Origin: Melioribacteraceae bacterium
GTDB taxonomy: Bacteria; Bacteroidota; Ignavibacteria; Ignavibacteriales; Melioribacteraceae
Assembly (NCBI GenBank): GCA_019638015.1
Contig: JAHBUP010000001.1
Span: forward strand, 62,001-126,000
Direction: 5' to 3'
DNA length: 64,000 nucleotides
The position numbers and the translations under genes are program-made. Shown here one piece after another: positions 10,879 through 21,220 of the stretch. The notes below the pieces were generated by a model. That model did no database searches and was not told where the DNA came from. It worked only from the letters and a program-made list of their open reading frames with translations. Each line of letters opens with the position of its first letter. The stretch's first letter is position 1.

Positions 10879-13800
10879 CTATTTCTTTACCACATTAACA
10901 GTAAATGAGGTGACCGTTGTACTGCATGTTGTATTTTTTTGGTCATCAACGGTAAGTGTAACCTTATATATTCCAGGATTCTTGTATCTGTGCATAGCCT
11001 GTGGCTTTGAATAAGTTGTTCCATCTCCCGCATCCCACCGATATAAAACATTATCACCATCGACATCAATAACTTCTGCCAAGAACAATAACTCATCGTT
11101 GGCGCCACCCAAAACAATTGTTGTATCTCTAATTGCCGTTATTTCCGGGACCGAGTTTCGCAATATTGTTGTTGTGGCTGAGGATACCACATTATTGGCG
11201 CTGTTCAGAAGTTCAAAGATAACATTAGAAAATTGATTGCTCGAAATTGATCCGGCGAAAGTAATTGTTTTTTCTGCAACTGGTTTTCCATCAATCACCC
11301 ACCTATGGTTAAGCGGAGGACTCCCCGCTTCATAATTTATAGTTGGTGTTATACTAAAGGTTTCATTTTCACAAACCACTAAACTTTTTGGCAAAGTAAT
11401 TAAAGGATAATTAATTACACGCAAATATTCTGTTTTTTCGCATGAGCCATTTTCAACATTTGAGTTGTCGGTTACCACTAATTTAATTCTGTAAATTCCG
11501 GCTTTTTCAAATTTTTTGGTAAATATATTCCCGGAAAAAACCTTCTCGTCATCAATAAACCAATCGTATGACACTAACCGGCCATCATCATCGTAACTTT
11601 TTGAGGCATCAAATACCGCACTCTCCGATTCATATATATAACTTTGCCCTTCGAATAAAGCAACCGGTGTTTTATTAATAGTTATATATAAAGTATCAAA
11701 GCTATAGTTGTTATTTGTTGAAAGATCATCCACCACTTTTAATACAACATGATATTTTCCGGGAGCGGAATATCTGTGAGAAATATTGATGCCCTCCTTT
11801 GTTTTTCCATCCCCTAAATCCCACAAATATTTAGTTATTTGCCCATCTCGATCGATTGATTTTATTCCCTCAAAATTTACAAATTGATTAACCGCGGCGT
11901 TGATATTCCCTTCGGCAACAGCAATTGGTCTATTATTTATAATAATTTTTTTTGAGATGGAATTAAATCCACACTCCGTGCTGGAATCCGCAACGGCGGT
12001 CAAAGTAACTTTATAGTTACCTGGAGAGGCATATTTATATTTAGTTTTTTTCCCTTCTGAACGATGACCATCACCAAAATCCCAATAATAATTTTTAATG
12101 ATGCCAGAAGTTACAGAGCTCTCCGATCCATCAAAAAGAATATCTTCATTTGGCGCCGATACATTAATAGAATTAATACGGGCTATTGGCGCATCTACGA
12201 TAGTTACAATTAATTCATCTTTGTCAGTGTTGTCGCAATTACCAACAATATCGCCTGTGATTGTTAATGTAACTTTATAGATGCCCGGTTTTGTATAAAT
12301 GTGTTCCGGTTTTTCACCGCCACCAACTTCTCCGTCACCAAAATCCCATTCATAACTATTAACTATACCATCAACATCTTTTGACTGTGAGCCATCAAAT
12401 TTAACCGGTCTATTTGCGCATGCTGTAAAATCATCACCAGCGTTAGCTGTGGGAGTTTCAGTAACTTTAATACTTTTGTAATCCTGGGAGAAACCACATT
12501 CCAAACCGGAATTATCTCTTACTGTTAATAAAACATTATAAAGTCCGCTCTTTCTAAAAACCTTATAAACACTGCTTCCAAACAATTTTGTTGAGTCACT
12601 AAAAAGCCATTCATATTCCAATAAATTATCACTAAAAGATTTTGATTGTAAACCGCTAAAAATTACTATATCCCCAGCGCAAACAGTTGTATCGGCACCG
12701 GCATTTGCAATTGGCGCATCATGAAGATTTACCATTATGGTGGTTGAGTTTGAAGAATTAGTTAAACCAGTTTCATCGTCAACTGTTAATAAAACTGGTA
12801 TTAACCCGCGTTCATTAAAATTATAGGAAATAATACTCCCTCCTTTAATTTCCTGGTCTCCCGGAAATTTCCATGTAAATGAAAGTGGGTCCCCATCGGG
12901 ATCCGATGTACCGGAAGCGTCAAATTTTACAACACTGCCGCACGTTTCAATAAGTCCCTCGGTTTTGATTACCGGCGAGCTATTAATTTTGATTTGTACG
13001 GTTTTTGTTGAAATGGAATTTTCAACATTCGCATTATCTTTAATAGTAAGCTGAGCATTATAAATTCCAGGAGAAGTAAATGCTTTTTGTACAACACCTC
13101 CCTTGAGAGAAGATCCATCGCTGAAATTCCAGAGATACTCTAAAATTTTGCCATCTTCGTCGTAGGATTTAGATGCGTCAAAGGTAATTTTTTGATTTGG
13201 CGCTGCGACGGGAGTGTGATTTATAATGACAACCGGGGCACTATTTACAGCAACGCTGATAAATTTTATATCACTTAAGGGGGGGGTAAAATCATCAACA
13301 ACTTCTAGCCCAACTAAATAATTGCCCGGATTTGCAAACTCATACTCAAAAATCTTTTCTTCACTAATCGGGACATTATTTAAATGCCATACAGTCTTCA
13401 CTATATTGCCATTTGGGTCGATAGAGTTGGCAGAAGTAAATGCTACTTTTTTGTTTGGAGCAACAACTCTATCCGGTCCCGGATCTGAAATTGGGCGGTT
13501 ATTAATTACAACACTTAAATTATCTTGAAAGGTAGTAACCTCGTTACCAATTCTGTTTTCTTCTTTTGCGATTACAAAATATTTTCCTGGAAGTTTATAA
13601 GTGTGAGAAACCGTTTTTCCTATCCCGGTTGAACCATCACCAAAATTCCAAAAGTATTTCGAATCAATCGAAGTAGGCAAATGCTCCTTCTTGTAATTAA
13701 AATTAATATTACTATTATTTGATGAAATGAGATTGTTCGATTCAATAAAGGGGTAATCATTAATTCCCACGAGTAGAGAATCAACCGCCCAATTATTTAT

Positions 13801-15663
13801 CATATTAGAATTATCTTTAATTTTCAACCTCACAACATATAAACCGGTTGATTTATAGCTGTGTTCAACTACTTTTCCGTTCAACAGCGTTCCATCGCCC
13901 AGATCCCACTCATAATCAATTATATCGCCATCGGAGTCGCGCGAATTCCCAGCATCAAAGCGAGTAATTTGTCCAAGCCGATTAATTTTATCTAATCCGG
14001 CAACAGCAACCGGAGAATCGTTAATTATTACTTTTACTATTTCTGAGGATTGATTATTTGGCGCTCTTGAATTATCGATTAAAGTAATCTTAACAGAATA
14101 AACGCCAGCTTTTTCAAAAGAGGTTTCAATTACAGATCCATTTTTTAATCCTAATTGACCAAAGCTCCACTCATAATCAATAATCTCACCATCGGGATCA
14201 ATACTGGCGGAAGCATCAAATTTAATAGTTTGATTTGGAGCGCCATAGATTACAGGTTCTACGGATATAATTGGTTGAGCATTAATAGTTATGTTCATAG
14301 TGTCAATGTCATAATTACAGCTATCAGAAAAATTATCCTCTACGCGGAGAGTAACAGTATATTTTCCATATTTAGAATATTTATATGAGACAGCTTTACC
14401 GGAAGCGCTATTTCCATCTCCTAAATCCCAACTATATTTTATTATTGTTCCATCTTTATCGAATGATTTATCACCGCTAAAAGTAACATTACTATTTTCT
14501 GCGGCGACAATAGGAGCTGTTATAACAGCTTTAGGTTTGTTATTAATAATCGTTTGAAATTTTTCCAACGTGGCGCGTGTAATTCGATTATTAATTTCTT
14601 CAATAATTACTTTGCCTTTATAAATTCCAGGTTCCTCGTAAGATCTAACTACTTTCGAATCGGTTGATTTGAAACCATCATCAAAAAACCAGTGAAAGCG
14701 AATTTCGTTACCCTCTTTCGAATAAGATGATGAATAATCTATCTCGTGTGTGTTACAGTCAATGTAACGAGAAGAATATTCTGCGGTAGGAACTGGTCCA
14801 ATTTCTTTTACGTAAGCGGGAAGAATAATGGGTAACTTTTTTCCCTTACTGTCGGTTATATAAAAAGTAATATCGTTAACCGGTTTGTTTTCGATAGCAA
14901 TATCGAACGTACAATAATTTTCTCGTTCAATTGCTTCAAGAGAAAATTTTACGCTCGACCAGCCCGAAGGATTATTATCTGCAATTGGTGATTCGTTCTG
15001 AATTGCTGTGCTGAAGGTTGTTTTTGTACCATCAAAATCAAAAATATGAATTGTAATTTCATTGTCCTCTTCGCTCGGAAGAAACTTAAAGGAGAACTTT
15101 TCATTGTTTTTACGTAATGATAGTGTTGGTTCAAACGAATACACTTCAACCTTATTAACCGAAAAATTTTCTAATGAATCGGAACTAAAAAATAAATCAA
15201 AATTGTTTGCATCGTTACCGCTAACCCCTTCCACAACCAAGGTAAATTGAGATGTCTCACTGGCAAAATTTTTAAGATTAGCCAATGTGTACCACTTATT
15301 ATAATAGCGGTTATCTTGAGCAATCTCAAAAGTATAAATTAAGTCTGGTTTCAATGTAGCCCGTGAATCTGGTTGACGGTAAAAAGTCTCTTCAGCATAT
15401 TCATTTTTAAATAGACTAAATCTAAATCGTGAATCCCACGCTCCGAAGGGAGAATCATAACTTGAGCCGCAGCTCATATCATATAAACGAAGGTAAACAT
15501 TATCACTAATATCCTGAGGTAGTTTTATGTTAATTACTTGAATAAAATTATTATCCCCCTCGGTAATGCTTGCCGCTGGCCCATAATTAACATATCTAAT
15601 AGATTGGCCAATTAAGATATGACTAATAAGAAAGAATAATGAAAAATATATTAATCGATTCAT
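10879..15663 (-). CDS. Giant secreted PKD-repeat protein (1594 aa)
   Basis: A very large secreted protein with a signal peptide (MNRLIYFSLFFLISHILIGQS). Residues about 20-280 form a beta-rich domain without a clear family. After that come about 15 consecutive PKD-type beta-sandwich modules, recognisable by repeats such as YSWDLGDG, YEWDFGDG and GKYTVTLRVEDN. About ten keep the WDxGDG core well; several are degenerate (for example YEWSFGQLG, HRWVIDG). PKD modules usually mediate adhesion or act as spacers at the cell surface. The protein ends in VTSFTVNVVKK with no type IX sorting domain, so the export and anchoring route is unclear. It lies 16 bp behind the LysM-FecR gene and is probably co-transcribed with it. 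Confidence 0.85.
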   Translation of the reverse strand: MNRLIYFSLFFLISHILIGQSIRYVNYGPAASITEGDNNFIQVINIKLPQDISDNVYLRLYDMSCGSSYDSPFGAWDSRFRFSLFKNEYAEETFYRQPDSRATLKPDLIYTFEIAQDNRYYNKWYTLANLKNFASETSQFTLVVEGVSGNDANNFDLFFSSDSLENFSVNKVEVYSFEPTLSLRKNNEKFSFKFLPSEEDNEITIHIFDFDGTKTTFSTAIQNESPIADNNPSGWSSVKFSLEAIERENYCTFDIAIENKPVNDITFYITDSKGKKLPIILPAYVKEIGPVPTAEYSSRYIDCNTHEIDYSSSYSKEGNEIRFHWFFDDGFKSTDSKVVRSYEEPGIYKGKVIIEEINNRITRATLEKFQTIINNKPKAVITAPIVAAENSNVTFSGDKSFDKDGTIIKYSWDLGDGNSASGKAVSYKYSKYGKYTVTLRVEDNFSDSCNYDIDTMNITINAQPIISVEPVIYGAPNQTIKFDASASIDPDGEIIDYEWSFGQLGLKNGSVIETSFEKAGVYSVKITLIDNSRAPNNQSSEIVKVIINDSPVAVAGLDKINRLGQITRFDAGNSRDSDGDIIDYEWDLGDGTLLNGKVVEHSYKSTGLYVVRLKIKDNSNMINNWAVDSLLVGINDYPFIESNNLISSNNSNINFNYKKEHLPTSIDSKYFWNFGDGSTGIGKTVSHTYKLPGKYFVIAKEENRIGNEVTTFQDNLSVVINNRPISDPGPDRVVAPNKKVAFTSANSIDPNGNIVKTVWHLNNVPISEEKIFEYEFANPGNYLVGLEVVDDFTPPLSDIKFISVAVNSAPVVIINHTPVAAPNQKITFDASKSYDEDGKILEYLWNFSDGSSLKGGVVQKAFTSPGIYNAQLTIKDNANVENSISTKTVQIKINSSPVIKTEGLIETCGSVVKFDASGTSDPDGDPLSFTWKFPGDQEIKGGSIISYNFNERGLIPVLLTVDDETGLTNSSNSTTIMVNLHDAPIANAGADTTVCAGDIVIFSGLQSKSFSDNLLEYEWLFSDSTKLFGSSVYKVFRKSGLYNVLLTVRDNSGLECGFSQDYKSIKVTETPTANAGDDFTACANRPVKFDGSQSKDVDGIVNSYEWDFGDGEVGGGEKPEHIYTKPGIYKVTLTITGDIVGNCDNTDKDELIVTIVDAPIARINSINVSAPNEDILFDGSESSVTSGIIKNYYWDFGDGHRSEGKKTKYKYASPGNYKVTLTAVADSSTECGFNSISKKIIINNRPIAVAEGNINAAVNQFVNFEGIKSIDRDGQITKYLWDLGDGKTKEGINISHRYSAPGKYHVVLKVVDDLSTNNNYSFDTLYITINKTPVALFEGQSYIYESESAVFDASKSYDDDGRLVSYDWFIDDEKVFSGNIFTKKFEKAGIYRIKLVVTDNSNVENGSCEKTEYLRVINYPLITLPKSLVVCENETFSITPTINYEAGSPPLNHRWVIDGKPVAEKTITFAGSISSNQFSNVIFELLNSANNVVSSATTTILRNSVPEITAIRDTTIVLGGANDELLFLAEVIDVDGDNVLYRWDAGDGTTYSKPQAMHRYKNPGIYKVTLTVDDQKNTTCSTTVTSFTVNVVKK

Positions 15664-15679
15664 TTATATAATTCCAACT

Positions 15680-18013
15680 TTATTTGCTAATTTGATAAGT
15701 CTCTGAATTTAGAAGGAAATCATGCAATACTATTTTCTTAATAACCGGAGCTTGATCAAGCCCTACACTTACAAATCCTTCGTAAGTCTGACTTTGTTCG
15801 TTTAACCGTAATATTTCTTTCTGAATAAACCCCCTTATCTGTAACTCAACCTCAGCAGTTTTTCTTAGCGGAGAACTGTCTTGGGCTTTAATTATAATTT
15901 TATACAAAAAATTGTTAGAGTTATCCTTTTGAACTCTATGCGATATTAATTTGGGGGGGGATTTATCTAAGAAAATCCTTTTTTCTAAAACAGAATATTC
16001 GTCGTTTGGATTTAGGGCTTTTAATAAAAAGATGTTATTAGAGCCACCAAGAGTTTTTTGGATGTTGAATCCATTGTCGTTATCAAGTTCTACTTCTTGA
16101 TCGTTTATAAATAAAGCATTTCCATTTTTAACCGTTCCCACAAAAGATATTTGTTCCCGGTTTGTAAATGATAAGGTGGGACTCACAAGAATTATCTCTG
16201 GCTTTTCAGAATAGGGAACAAGTATTGCGGTAATTGTGCGTTTATAGCCCGCCAGAGAATTTACTGTTATTCTAATAATTTCTTCTTTGAATAACATTGG
16301 TAAAATTAAATTGCAATTGCCAAGTGTATCAGCGTATCCTGTTCGCTTCCATGAATCATTTTCTGAATTAATTTCTATCGATGACATTGGTCTTGTTTTA
16401 AACACAAGTTTTTGTGTCATTGGGTTGATCGTAATTTTAGTGTTTTCCTCAATCTCTAATCCGGTTTCGTTTAAAATAATTATTCGAGGATCGCCCTCAT
16501 AAAACACAGTTCGCTTTACAATGGATTCCAATCCACTATTATTAAGCGCCCTTATTGCTATTTCACTTTTCCCTTCAATTAGTGAAAGAGAATATTTGAA
16601 TGATCCCTCGCTTGTTATTTTGGCTTGCCGGTCATTTATAAATACTTTACTTCCGGGGGAAGTTCTGCCTGAGAGGTCCATTTGTTTTTCCTTAGTAGAA
16701 AAATTATTTGGCGGAAAATCAAGACTAATAAATGGTTTGTCATTATCTGGAGATACTACAAAATATCTTGTCTCAGAAAAAGGACCCGGTAAGCCTGAAT
16801 TATCTACAGAACAAGTTCTCCAGTAATAAACTCCCTTTTGAAAATTATTGAAAGTGGTTCTTGTCTCAGTGATGTTCTTCCTGGTATCGTACATTGTTTT
16901 AAAATTATTGTCGAGCCCTATTTCAATCCAATAACTATGAGCGCCATCAACAGAATTCCATACAAATTCTTGTGTTTGAGAGAGAACGTTTAGCATGTTG
17001 GCGGGAGAAATTATGTTAGGCGAAGGAAGCAAATCTTTAGCATCAGAAGGAGTGCCAGTTTGATTGATAACAGAGCCTTGATTTTTTTGTACTACCACAG
17101 TTTTGTTGCTTGTCTCGAGAGTGATTTCGCCATTGTAATTTGCGACTTTAGTATCGGAGGCCCCCTTTTCAATCCAAAAATATTTTGAGTTAATTTTAGT
17201 TTTAACCCCCGGTATTTCTAAATTAAAATCCTTTTTGGGACTGTTAAGAAGCATGGCATACGCATCCCCCTTTTCAATTTTAATCTTAGAAGATGATCTA
17301 TTGGTTAAAGCATCAACTCTTGTTTTTTGAATAACCGCCTGAGAATTTTCATTTAACTTTATTTGACTTAAATCGTGAAAGGTTATTCTTGCCAGCGAAA
17401 GAGCAAGTGTTCTGGCCACATCATTTTCTCTTAAATTTTCATGCAGCTCTGCGCTCTGCCATGATAGTGCAGAAGCAAATCTTTTTTGCAAAGTTCCTTT
17501 TTTAAAAGTAACAATTGCATCAATTGTTTTGTCTCTAATTTCAATAGTCTGTTTGTGTGCTCTTTCTGCAAGAGAAACTCCTTGTTTTGCAAAGTCAATC
17601 GAAGAATCAATCTCAAATGATTCTTTCTGCTTTAATGAGTTTTTATAAGCCACTTCTGCGTCTGTAAGCAGTTCGGCTGCCAATACCTTTGCTCCGACTT
17701 CAACAGCTTTTTTAATTGAACCTTTTACGTTTTCGATTGACTGGAGCATTTGAACAACTTTTTTTTGAGGAATTACTATTACCTCTCCAACTTTCAAATC
17801 GGTCAATTCTCTTACTCTATTATGTTTCAGTATAAACGGCCATAAATCGGCGCTTCCAAAATATTTATCTGCTAACTGTCTTATATTAAAACCGGACTCA
17901 AGTTTTATTGAGGGTTCTTTCTGCTGAGCTACTAAATATGAGCTAGTACTAAGTGAAGCAAAAAGCAGAAATATTAAAAAAAGGGTTGTTCTATATTTAT
18001 TCATTTGTTTCAT
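15680..18013 (-). CDS. Secreted LysM-FecR protein with Ig/FN3-like modules
   Basis: A 777-residue exported protein. After a signal peptide (ending near SYLVAQQ) comes a LysM-like segment at about 38-87 (IRQLADKYFGSADLWPFILKHNRV ... LKVGEVIVIPQ), which could bind peptidoglycan. Next is a helical region at about 90-180 (KAVEVGAKVLAAELLTDAEVAYKNS). A FecR-like domain at about 195-310 (VKTKINSKYFWIEKGASDTKVANYNGEI) is followed by fibronectin-III/Ig-like modules (SPANMLNVLSQTQEFVWNSVDGAHSYWIEIG; YYWRTCSVDNSG). FecR domains usually sense or transmit envelope signals. ATG at residue 4 (MNKYRTT) is an alternative start. It sits between the histidine kinase and the PKD gene on the same strand. Confidence 0.8.
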   Translation of the reverse strand: MKQMNKYRTTLFLIFLLFASLSTSSYLVAQQKEPSIKLESGFNIRQLADKYFGSADLWPFILKHNRVRELTDLKVGEVIVIPQKKVVQMLQSIENVKGSIKKAVEVGAKVLAAELLTDAEVAYKNSLKQKESFEIDSSIDFAKQGVSLAERAHKQTIEIRDKTIDAIVTFKKGTLQKRFASALSWQSAELHENLRENDVARTLALSLARITFHDLSQIKLNENSQAVIQKTRVDALTNRSSSKIKIEKGDAYAMLLNSPKKDFNLEIPGVKTKINSKYFWIEKGASDTKVANYNGEITLETSNKTVVVQKNQGSVINQTGTPSDAKDLLPSPNIISPANMLNVLSQTQEFVWNSVDGAHSYWIEIGLDNNFKTMYDTRKNITETRTTFNNFQKGVYYWRTCSVDNSGLPGPFSETRYFVVSPDNDKPFISLDFPPNNFSTKEKQMDLSGRTSPGSKVFINDRQAKITSEGSFKYSLSLIEGKSEIAIRALNNSGLESIVKRTVFYEGDPRIIILNETGLEIEENTKITINPMTQKLVFKTRPMSSIEINSENDSWKRTGYADTLGNCNLILPMLFKEEIIRITVNSLAGYKRTITAILVPYSEKPEIILVSPTLSFTNREQISFVGTVKNGNALFINDQEVELDNDNGFNIQKTLGGSNNIFLLKALNPNDEYSVLEKRIFLDKSPPKLISHRVQKDNSNNFLYKIIIKAQDSSPLRKTAEVELQIRGFIQKEILRLNEQSQTYEGFVSVGLDQAPVIKKIVLHDFLLNSETYQISK

Positions 18014-18125
18014 TTCCGAGTGAAAGATTTTCCATTAAACACATTTAGGAAAATAATTTCTATGTGATGACTATAACCACTATTCAAAGGTTGATTCGGG
18101 TTTATCGCATTATTTATAAACAATA

Positions 18126-20063
18126 TTACTTATTGAATACAGGTAACGAAATTATAAACTCGGCTCCCTCTCCCGGTACGCTTTTAAGACGAATGGTTCC
18201 TCCCATCATTTCAACTAATTTTTTTACGATTGATAATCCCAATCCGGTTGAGTGCTCTCCAGCAGTTGGCCGCGCAGAAAGACGGGCAAACTTTTGAAAC
18301 AATTTTTTCTTATCATCATCAGTAAAACCTGGTCCCTCATCTTTAATACATATTTCAACAATGTCGGGATCAGCGGATTCTCTCACTAGTAAATATATAT
18401 TTTTATTAGGTGGTGAAAATTTTATTGCGTTGGAAAGAATATTCTGCAATATCTGCATTGTTAAGTTTGGATCTGCATAAACAGTATAATTGTCGGTGGA
18501 ATAATTTTCTATTATTTTAATTTCCTTTTTTGAAATAGCGTCTTTGAACTGCAAAATAAGCTCTCTATTTATTGCCTTAATCGACACTTCTTCCATTGTA
18601 GTATTTAATTTGCCCTGTTCTATTGCATTTACGTCAAGTAAGTTTTTTACAATAGAAAACATTCTACTGGATGCTTTGGCAATTTCGTCCAAAAAGTCAT
18701 CCCTTTGATCCTCGGGCAGTTCTTTGTCTTCCTTTAAAATTTCTGCGAATGCGCTTATTGCCGTTAGTGGGTTTTTTAGGTCGTGGGCGGCAATACCAAG
18801 AAATTCGTTTTTCTCTTCATTCAATTCCAACACACGATGATAAGCTTTTTTCAACTCTCTATTTGATTCGTTCAATTCAGCGGTTCTTTGCTCAACCTTT
18901 GTTTCAAGGTTTTTGCTGTAATCTTCAAGCTCCTTCTTTTGTTTTTCAATTTCACTAAAGTTCTTCTTTAACTGTTCTCCCATTTGACCAAGTGAATCAC
19001 TCAAAAGACCAATAGAATCATTTGCCGCATAATCGCCACGGGCGTCAAAATTGCCAACCGATATTTCTTTTGAAACCTCGGCCATTTTTATAATTGGTTT
19101 ACTGATATGATTTGAAAAAATATATGCCGTAATTAATGAAAGCAGAACACTAATAATTATAAAAATTAAGAAAAACATAAAAGCTTCGTTAACAACCGCA
19201 TAAGCCGCTTTCTCTTTAATGCTGGAAATTACAATCCAGTTGGTATTTTTTGTTCGCGAAAAACAAGAAACAATTCCGCCAGTTTTATTATCATAATAAT
19301 TATTTACCAGCGTCATTCCTGTATTACTATTTAATAGCGAAACGGCATCCTTTAAGACAATATCGGGAACATCGGTCAGAAATTTGTTGGAAAGAAATTT
19401 TAATTGGGATACGTCACTTATGAAAACGCTTCCTATTTTACTTAAAATATTCGACTCAATTTCTGAAGCTATTTCAGTAAGATTAAAAAGAGCCGTCAAA
19501 TATCCATTTGGCAGAGATGGCGAATTTGTGTGCAATACAATAGCAAATACCCAGGTTCCAAGTTCTTTACTATAAAAGGGTCTACAAACAAGAATTTCTT
19601 TAATAGTTATAAAATCGATTTCGGAAATTAATTTAGCTTTTAAGTTATTTGGAAACGAAATGTGATTATTACTGTTTGTATGAACAACATCTTTATTTGT
19701 GTTTAATACTTCAACAAGTCGGTTATTTTCGTTTATAGAAAGATTTAATAAAAGTAGATTATCAATCTTTTCAACACTGGAAACCATTAATGCAATTTTT
19801 TCTTCGGCACCAAGTCGGGGGTTTTCAATAATGTTTTTTGTGAATTCAATAAACTCTATATTTTTTTTGATTTCCGAGTCGATACTCGCGGCAATAGAAT
19901 TAGAAGAAAAAATTAACTGCCCATTTATATTGCTTTTTAACTCATCTCTAATTACTCCCGTTATACCATAACTAATCAATAATCCTGGAATTATGGCCAT
20001 AAATAACATCAGAATTACCAGTTTAATCTGCCAGGGAATTTTATTAGTGAATCTTTTTAACAT
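18126..20063 (-). CDS. Membrane sensor histidine kinase with HAMP domain
   Basis: A 645-residue kinase. A first membrane helix (residues about 13-33) and a second near 290-315 (AFMFFLIFIIISVLLSLITAYIF) enclose a periplasmic sensor of about 250 residues, of Cache-like size and pattern. HAMP follows (NHISKPIIKMAEVSKEISVGNFDARGDY), then a long coiled coil and HisKA with the phospho-accepting His427 (FLGIAAHDLKNPLTA). The ATPase domain has LSNAIKFSP (N box), KDEGPGF and TGLGLSIVKK. No receiver is fused. The likely partner is the NarL-type regulator divergently encoded 89 bp away. The two surface-protein genes lie downstream on the same strand. Confidence 0.92.
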   Translation of the reverse strand: MLKRFTNKIPWQIKLVILMLFMAIIPGLLISYGITGVIRDELKSNINGQLIFSSNSIAASIDSEIKKNIEFIEFTKNIIENPRLGAEEKIALMVSSVEKIDNLLLLNLSINENNRLVEVLNTNKDVVHTNSNNHISFPNNLKAKLISEIDFITIKEILVCRPFYSKELGTWVFAIVLHTNSPSLPNGYLTALFNLTEIASEIESNILSKIGSVFISDVSQLKFLSNKFLTDVPDIVLKDAVSLLNSNTGMTLVNNYYDNKTGGIVSCFSRTKNTNWIVISSIKEKAAYAVVNEAFMFFLIFIIISVLLSLITAYIFSNHISKPIIKMAEVSKEISVGNFDARGDYAANDSIGLLSDSLGQMGEQLKKNFSEIEKQKKELEDYSKNLETKVEQRTAELNESNRELKKAYHRVLELNEEKNEFLGIAAHDLKNPLTAISAFAEILKEDKELPEDQRDDFLDEIAKASSRMFSIVKNLLDVNAIEQGKLNTTMEEVSIKAINRELILQFKDAISKKEIKIIENYSTDNYTVYADPNLTMQILQNILSNAIKFSPPNKNIYLLVRESADPDIVEICIKDEGPGFTDDDKKKLFQKFARLSARPTAGEHSTGLGLSIVKKLVEMMGGTIRLKSVPGEGAEFIISLPVFNK

Positions 20064-20152
20064 TTACTATTAATCCAATGTTAATAATGAAGGTTGATTT
20101 ATTTTTTCTTAATTTCATATTGAAATTAGGACTTATTTAAAATACTGTTTTT

Positions 20153-20785
20153 ATGATTAAAATAATTATAGCCGACGACCACCCCATGCTTAGAAGCGGG
20201 ATGATTCAAAACATCAACAAAGAAGTTGATATGAAGGTAGTGCTCGAAGCTGAGAGTGGAGAGGAACTTCTATCCAAATTAGACAATCAAGAATTTGATG
20301 TTGTTATCCTTGATATTGGATTGCCGGGTAGAAGTGGATTAGAAATATTAAAAGATATTAGGAAGCTTTACCCAAAAGTTCCGGTTTTAATGTACAGCGG
20401 CTATCAAGAAGATAGATATGGTTTGCGCGCAATTCAGGCCGGCGCAAATGGATACATTTCTAAAGAGGATACAAAATCAAACCTAATAGACGCTATTAGA
20501 AAAATAAAAACCGGCAAAAAATATATTACGCCGGAATTAGCTGAAATATTAGCAAATGAAGTCGACAAAGATATCGACAAACTGCCTCACGAACGCTTAT
20601 CGGATCGTGAATTTGAAATTATGCGACACATTGCGCTGGGTAAATCGGTGAGTCAAATAGCCGATCTTCTCTCTATCAGCGTTAACACAGTCAATACCTA
20701 CAGGGCTCGGATACTTCAAAAAATGGGGATGAACAGCAACACTCAAATTGCTCTATATGCACTAGAAAATAATATTTTAGACTAA
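20153..20785 (+). CDS. NarL/FixJ-type response regulator
   Basis: A 210-residue DNA-binding response regulator. The receiver domain has Asp8/Asp9, the phosphorylation site Asp54 (VVILDIGLPG) and Lys104-type SKED. The C-terminal LuxR-type helix-turn-helix reads LSDREFEIMRHIALGKSVSQIADLLSISVNTVNTYRARILQKMG. It is divergent from the HAMP kinase and is probably its partner; the pair and the downstream LysM-FecR and PKD genes likely form one regulatory locus. No clear Shine-Dalgarno sequence precedes the ATG. Confidence 0.93.
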   Translation: MIKIIIADDHPMLRSGMIQNINKEVDMKVVLEAESGEELLSKLDNQEFDVVILDIGLPGRSGLEILKDIRKLYPKVPVLMYSGYQEDRYGLRAIQAGANGYISKEDTKSNLIDAIRKIKTGKKYITPELAEILANEVDKDIDKLPHERLSDREFEIMRHIALGKSVSQIADLLSISVNTVNTYRARILQKMGMNSNTQIALYALENNILD

Positions 20786-20816
20786 CTATTAGATACTCAT
20801 TATTTATATTATTCAT

Positions 20817-21197
20817 TTATTTGCAGCTTGGGCAAATCCCGCTTACAATAATATTTACTCCGGTGACTTTATATTTTTTGTTAATAGAAATATGAGGAAC
20901 ATCTTCATCCAGACAACGAACAGCGCCACATTTTTCGCATGAGAAATGGAGATGTTTATCGTAGTGGTGTTCGGTTAAACATTCTTTACACAGAGCAAAT
21001 CTCATCACGCCATCGGTACCAACAACTTTATGTGCTTTTCCCTCTGATGATAAGCGATCAAGTACGCGGTAGATTGTAACTCTATCACAACTAACATCCA
21101 ATAATTCCTTTATCTCCTGGTGTGATAACGCTACCCGGGAGGATGAAAGAATTTCGAATATTTTGGCCTTTGCCTGTGTGTTTCTTGAGTTTTTCAT
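20817..21197 (-). CDS. Fur-family metalloregulator
   Basis: A 126-residue Fur/Zur/PerR-family transcription factor. The N-terminal winged helix contains SHQEIKELLDVSCDRVTIYRVLDRLSSEG. The dimerisation/metal domain has HLHFSCEKCG and a C-terminal CPSC, giving the structural zinc site of two CxxC pairs. Which metal it senses cannot be settled. The frame extends 24 bases further up to a TTG at 21219-21221, but the ATG at 21195-21197 (MKNSRNTQAK) is preferred because the upstream part lies inside a perfect palindrome that looks like its own operator. The divergent gene encodes a putative heavy-metal exporter. Confidence 0.9.
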   Translation of the reverse strand: MKNSRNTQAKAKIFEILSSSRVALSHQEIKELLDVSCDRVTIYRVLDRLSSEGKAHKVVGTDGVMRFALCKECLTEHHYDKHLHFSCEKCGAVRCLDEDVPHISINKKYKVTGVNIIVSGICPSCK

Positions 21198-21205
21198 AAG
21201 ATTAA

Positions 21206-21220
21206 TGCAACAATGTTGCA
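21206..21220. promoter_or_regulatory. Perfect 15-bp palindrome, probable Fur-family operator
   Basis: TGCAACAATGTTGCA is a 7-1-7 perfect inverted repeat placed 8 bp upstream of the chosen Fur-family start. A second partial copy of the half-site (TTGCAAC at 21244-21250) lies 24 bp further on, toward the divergent exporter gene. Fur-family regulators bind palindromes of about this size, so autoregulation and control of the exporter are inferred. Confidence 0.65.

Noticed and set aside
10887-15250. Small open frames inside the PKD gene on both strands
   Set aside because: They are shadows of the long PKD coding region and have no ribosome-binding sites or recognisable products.
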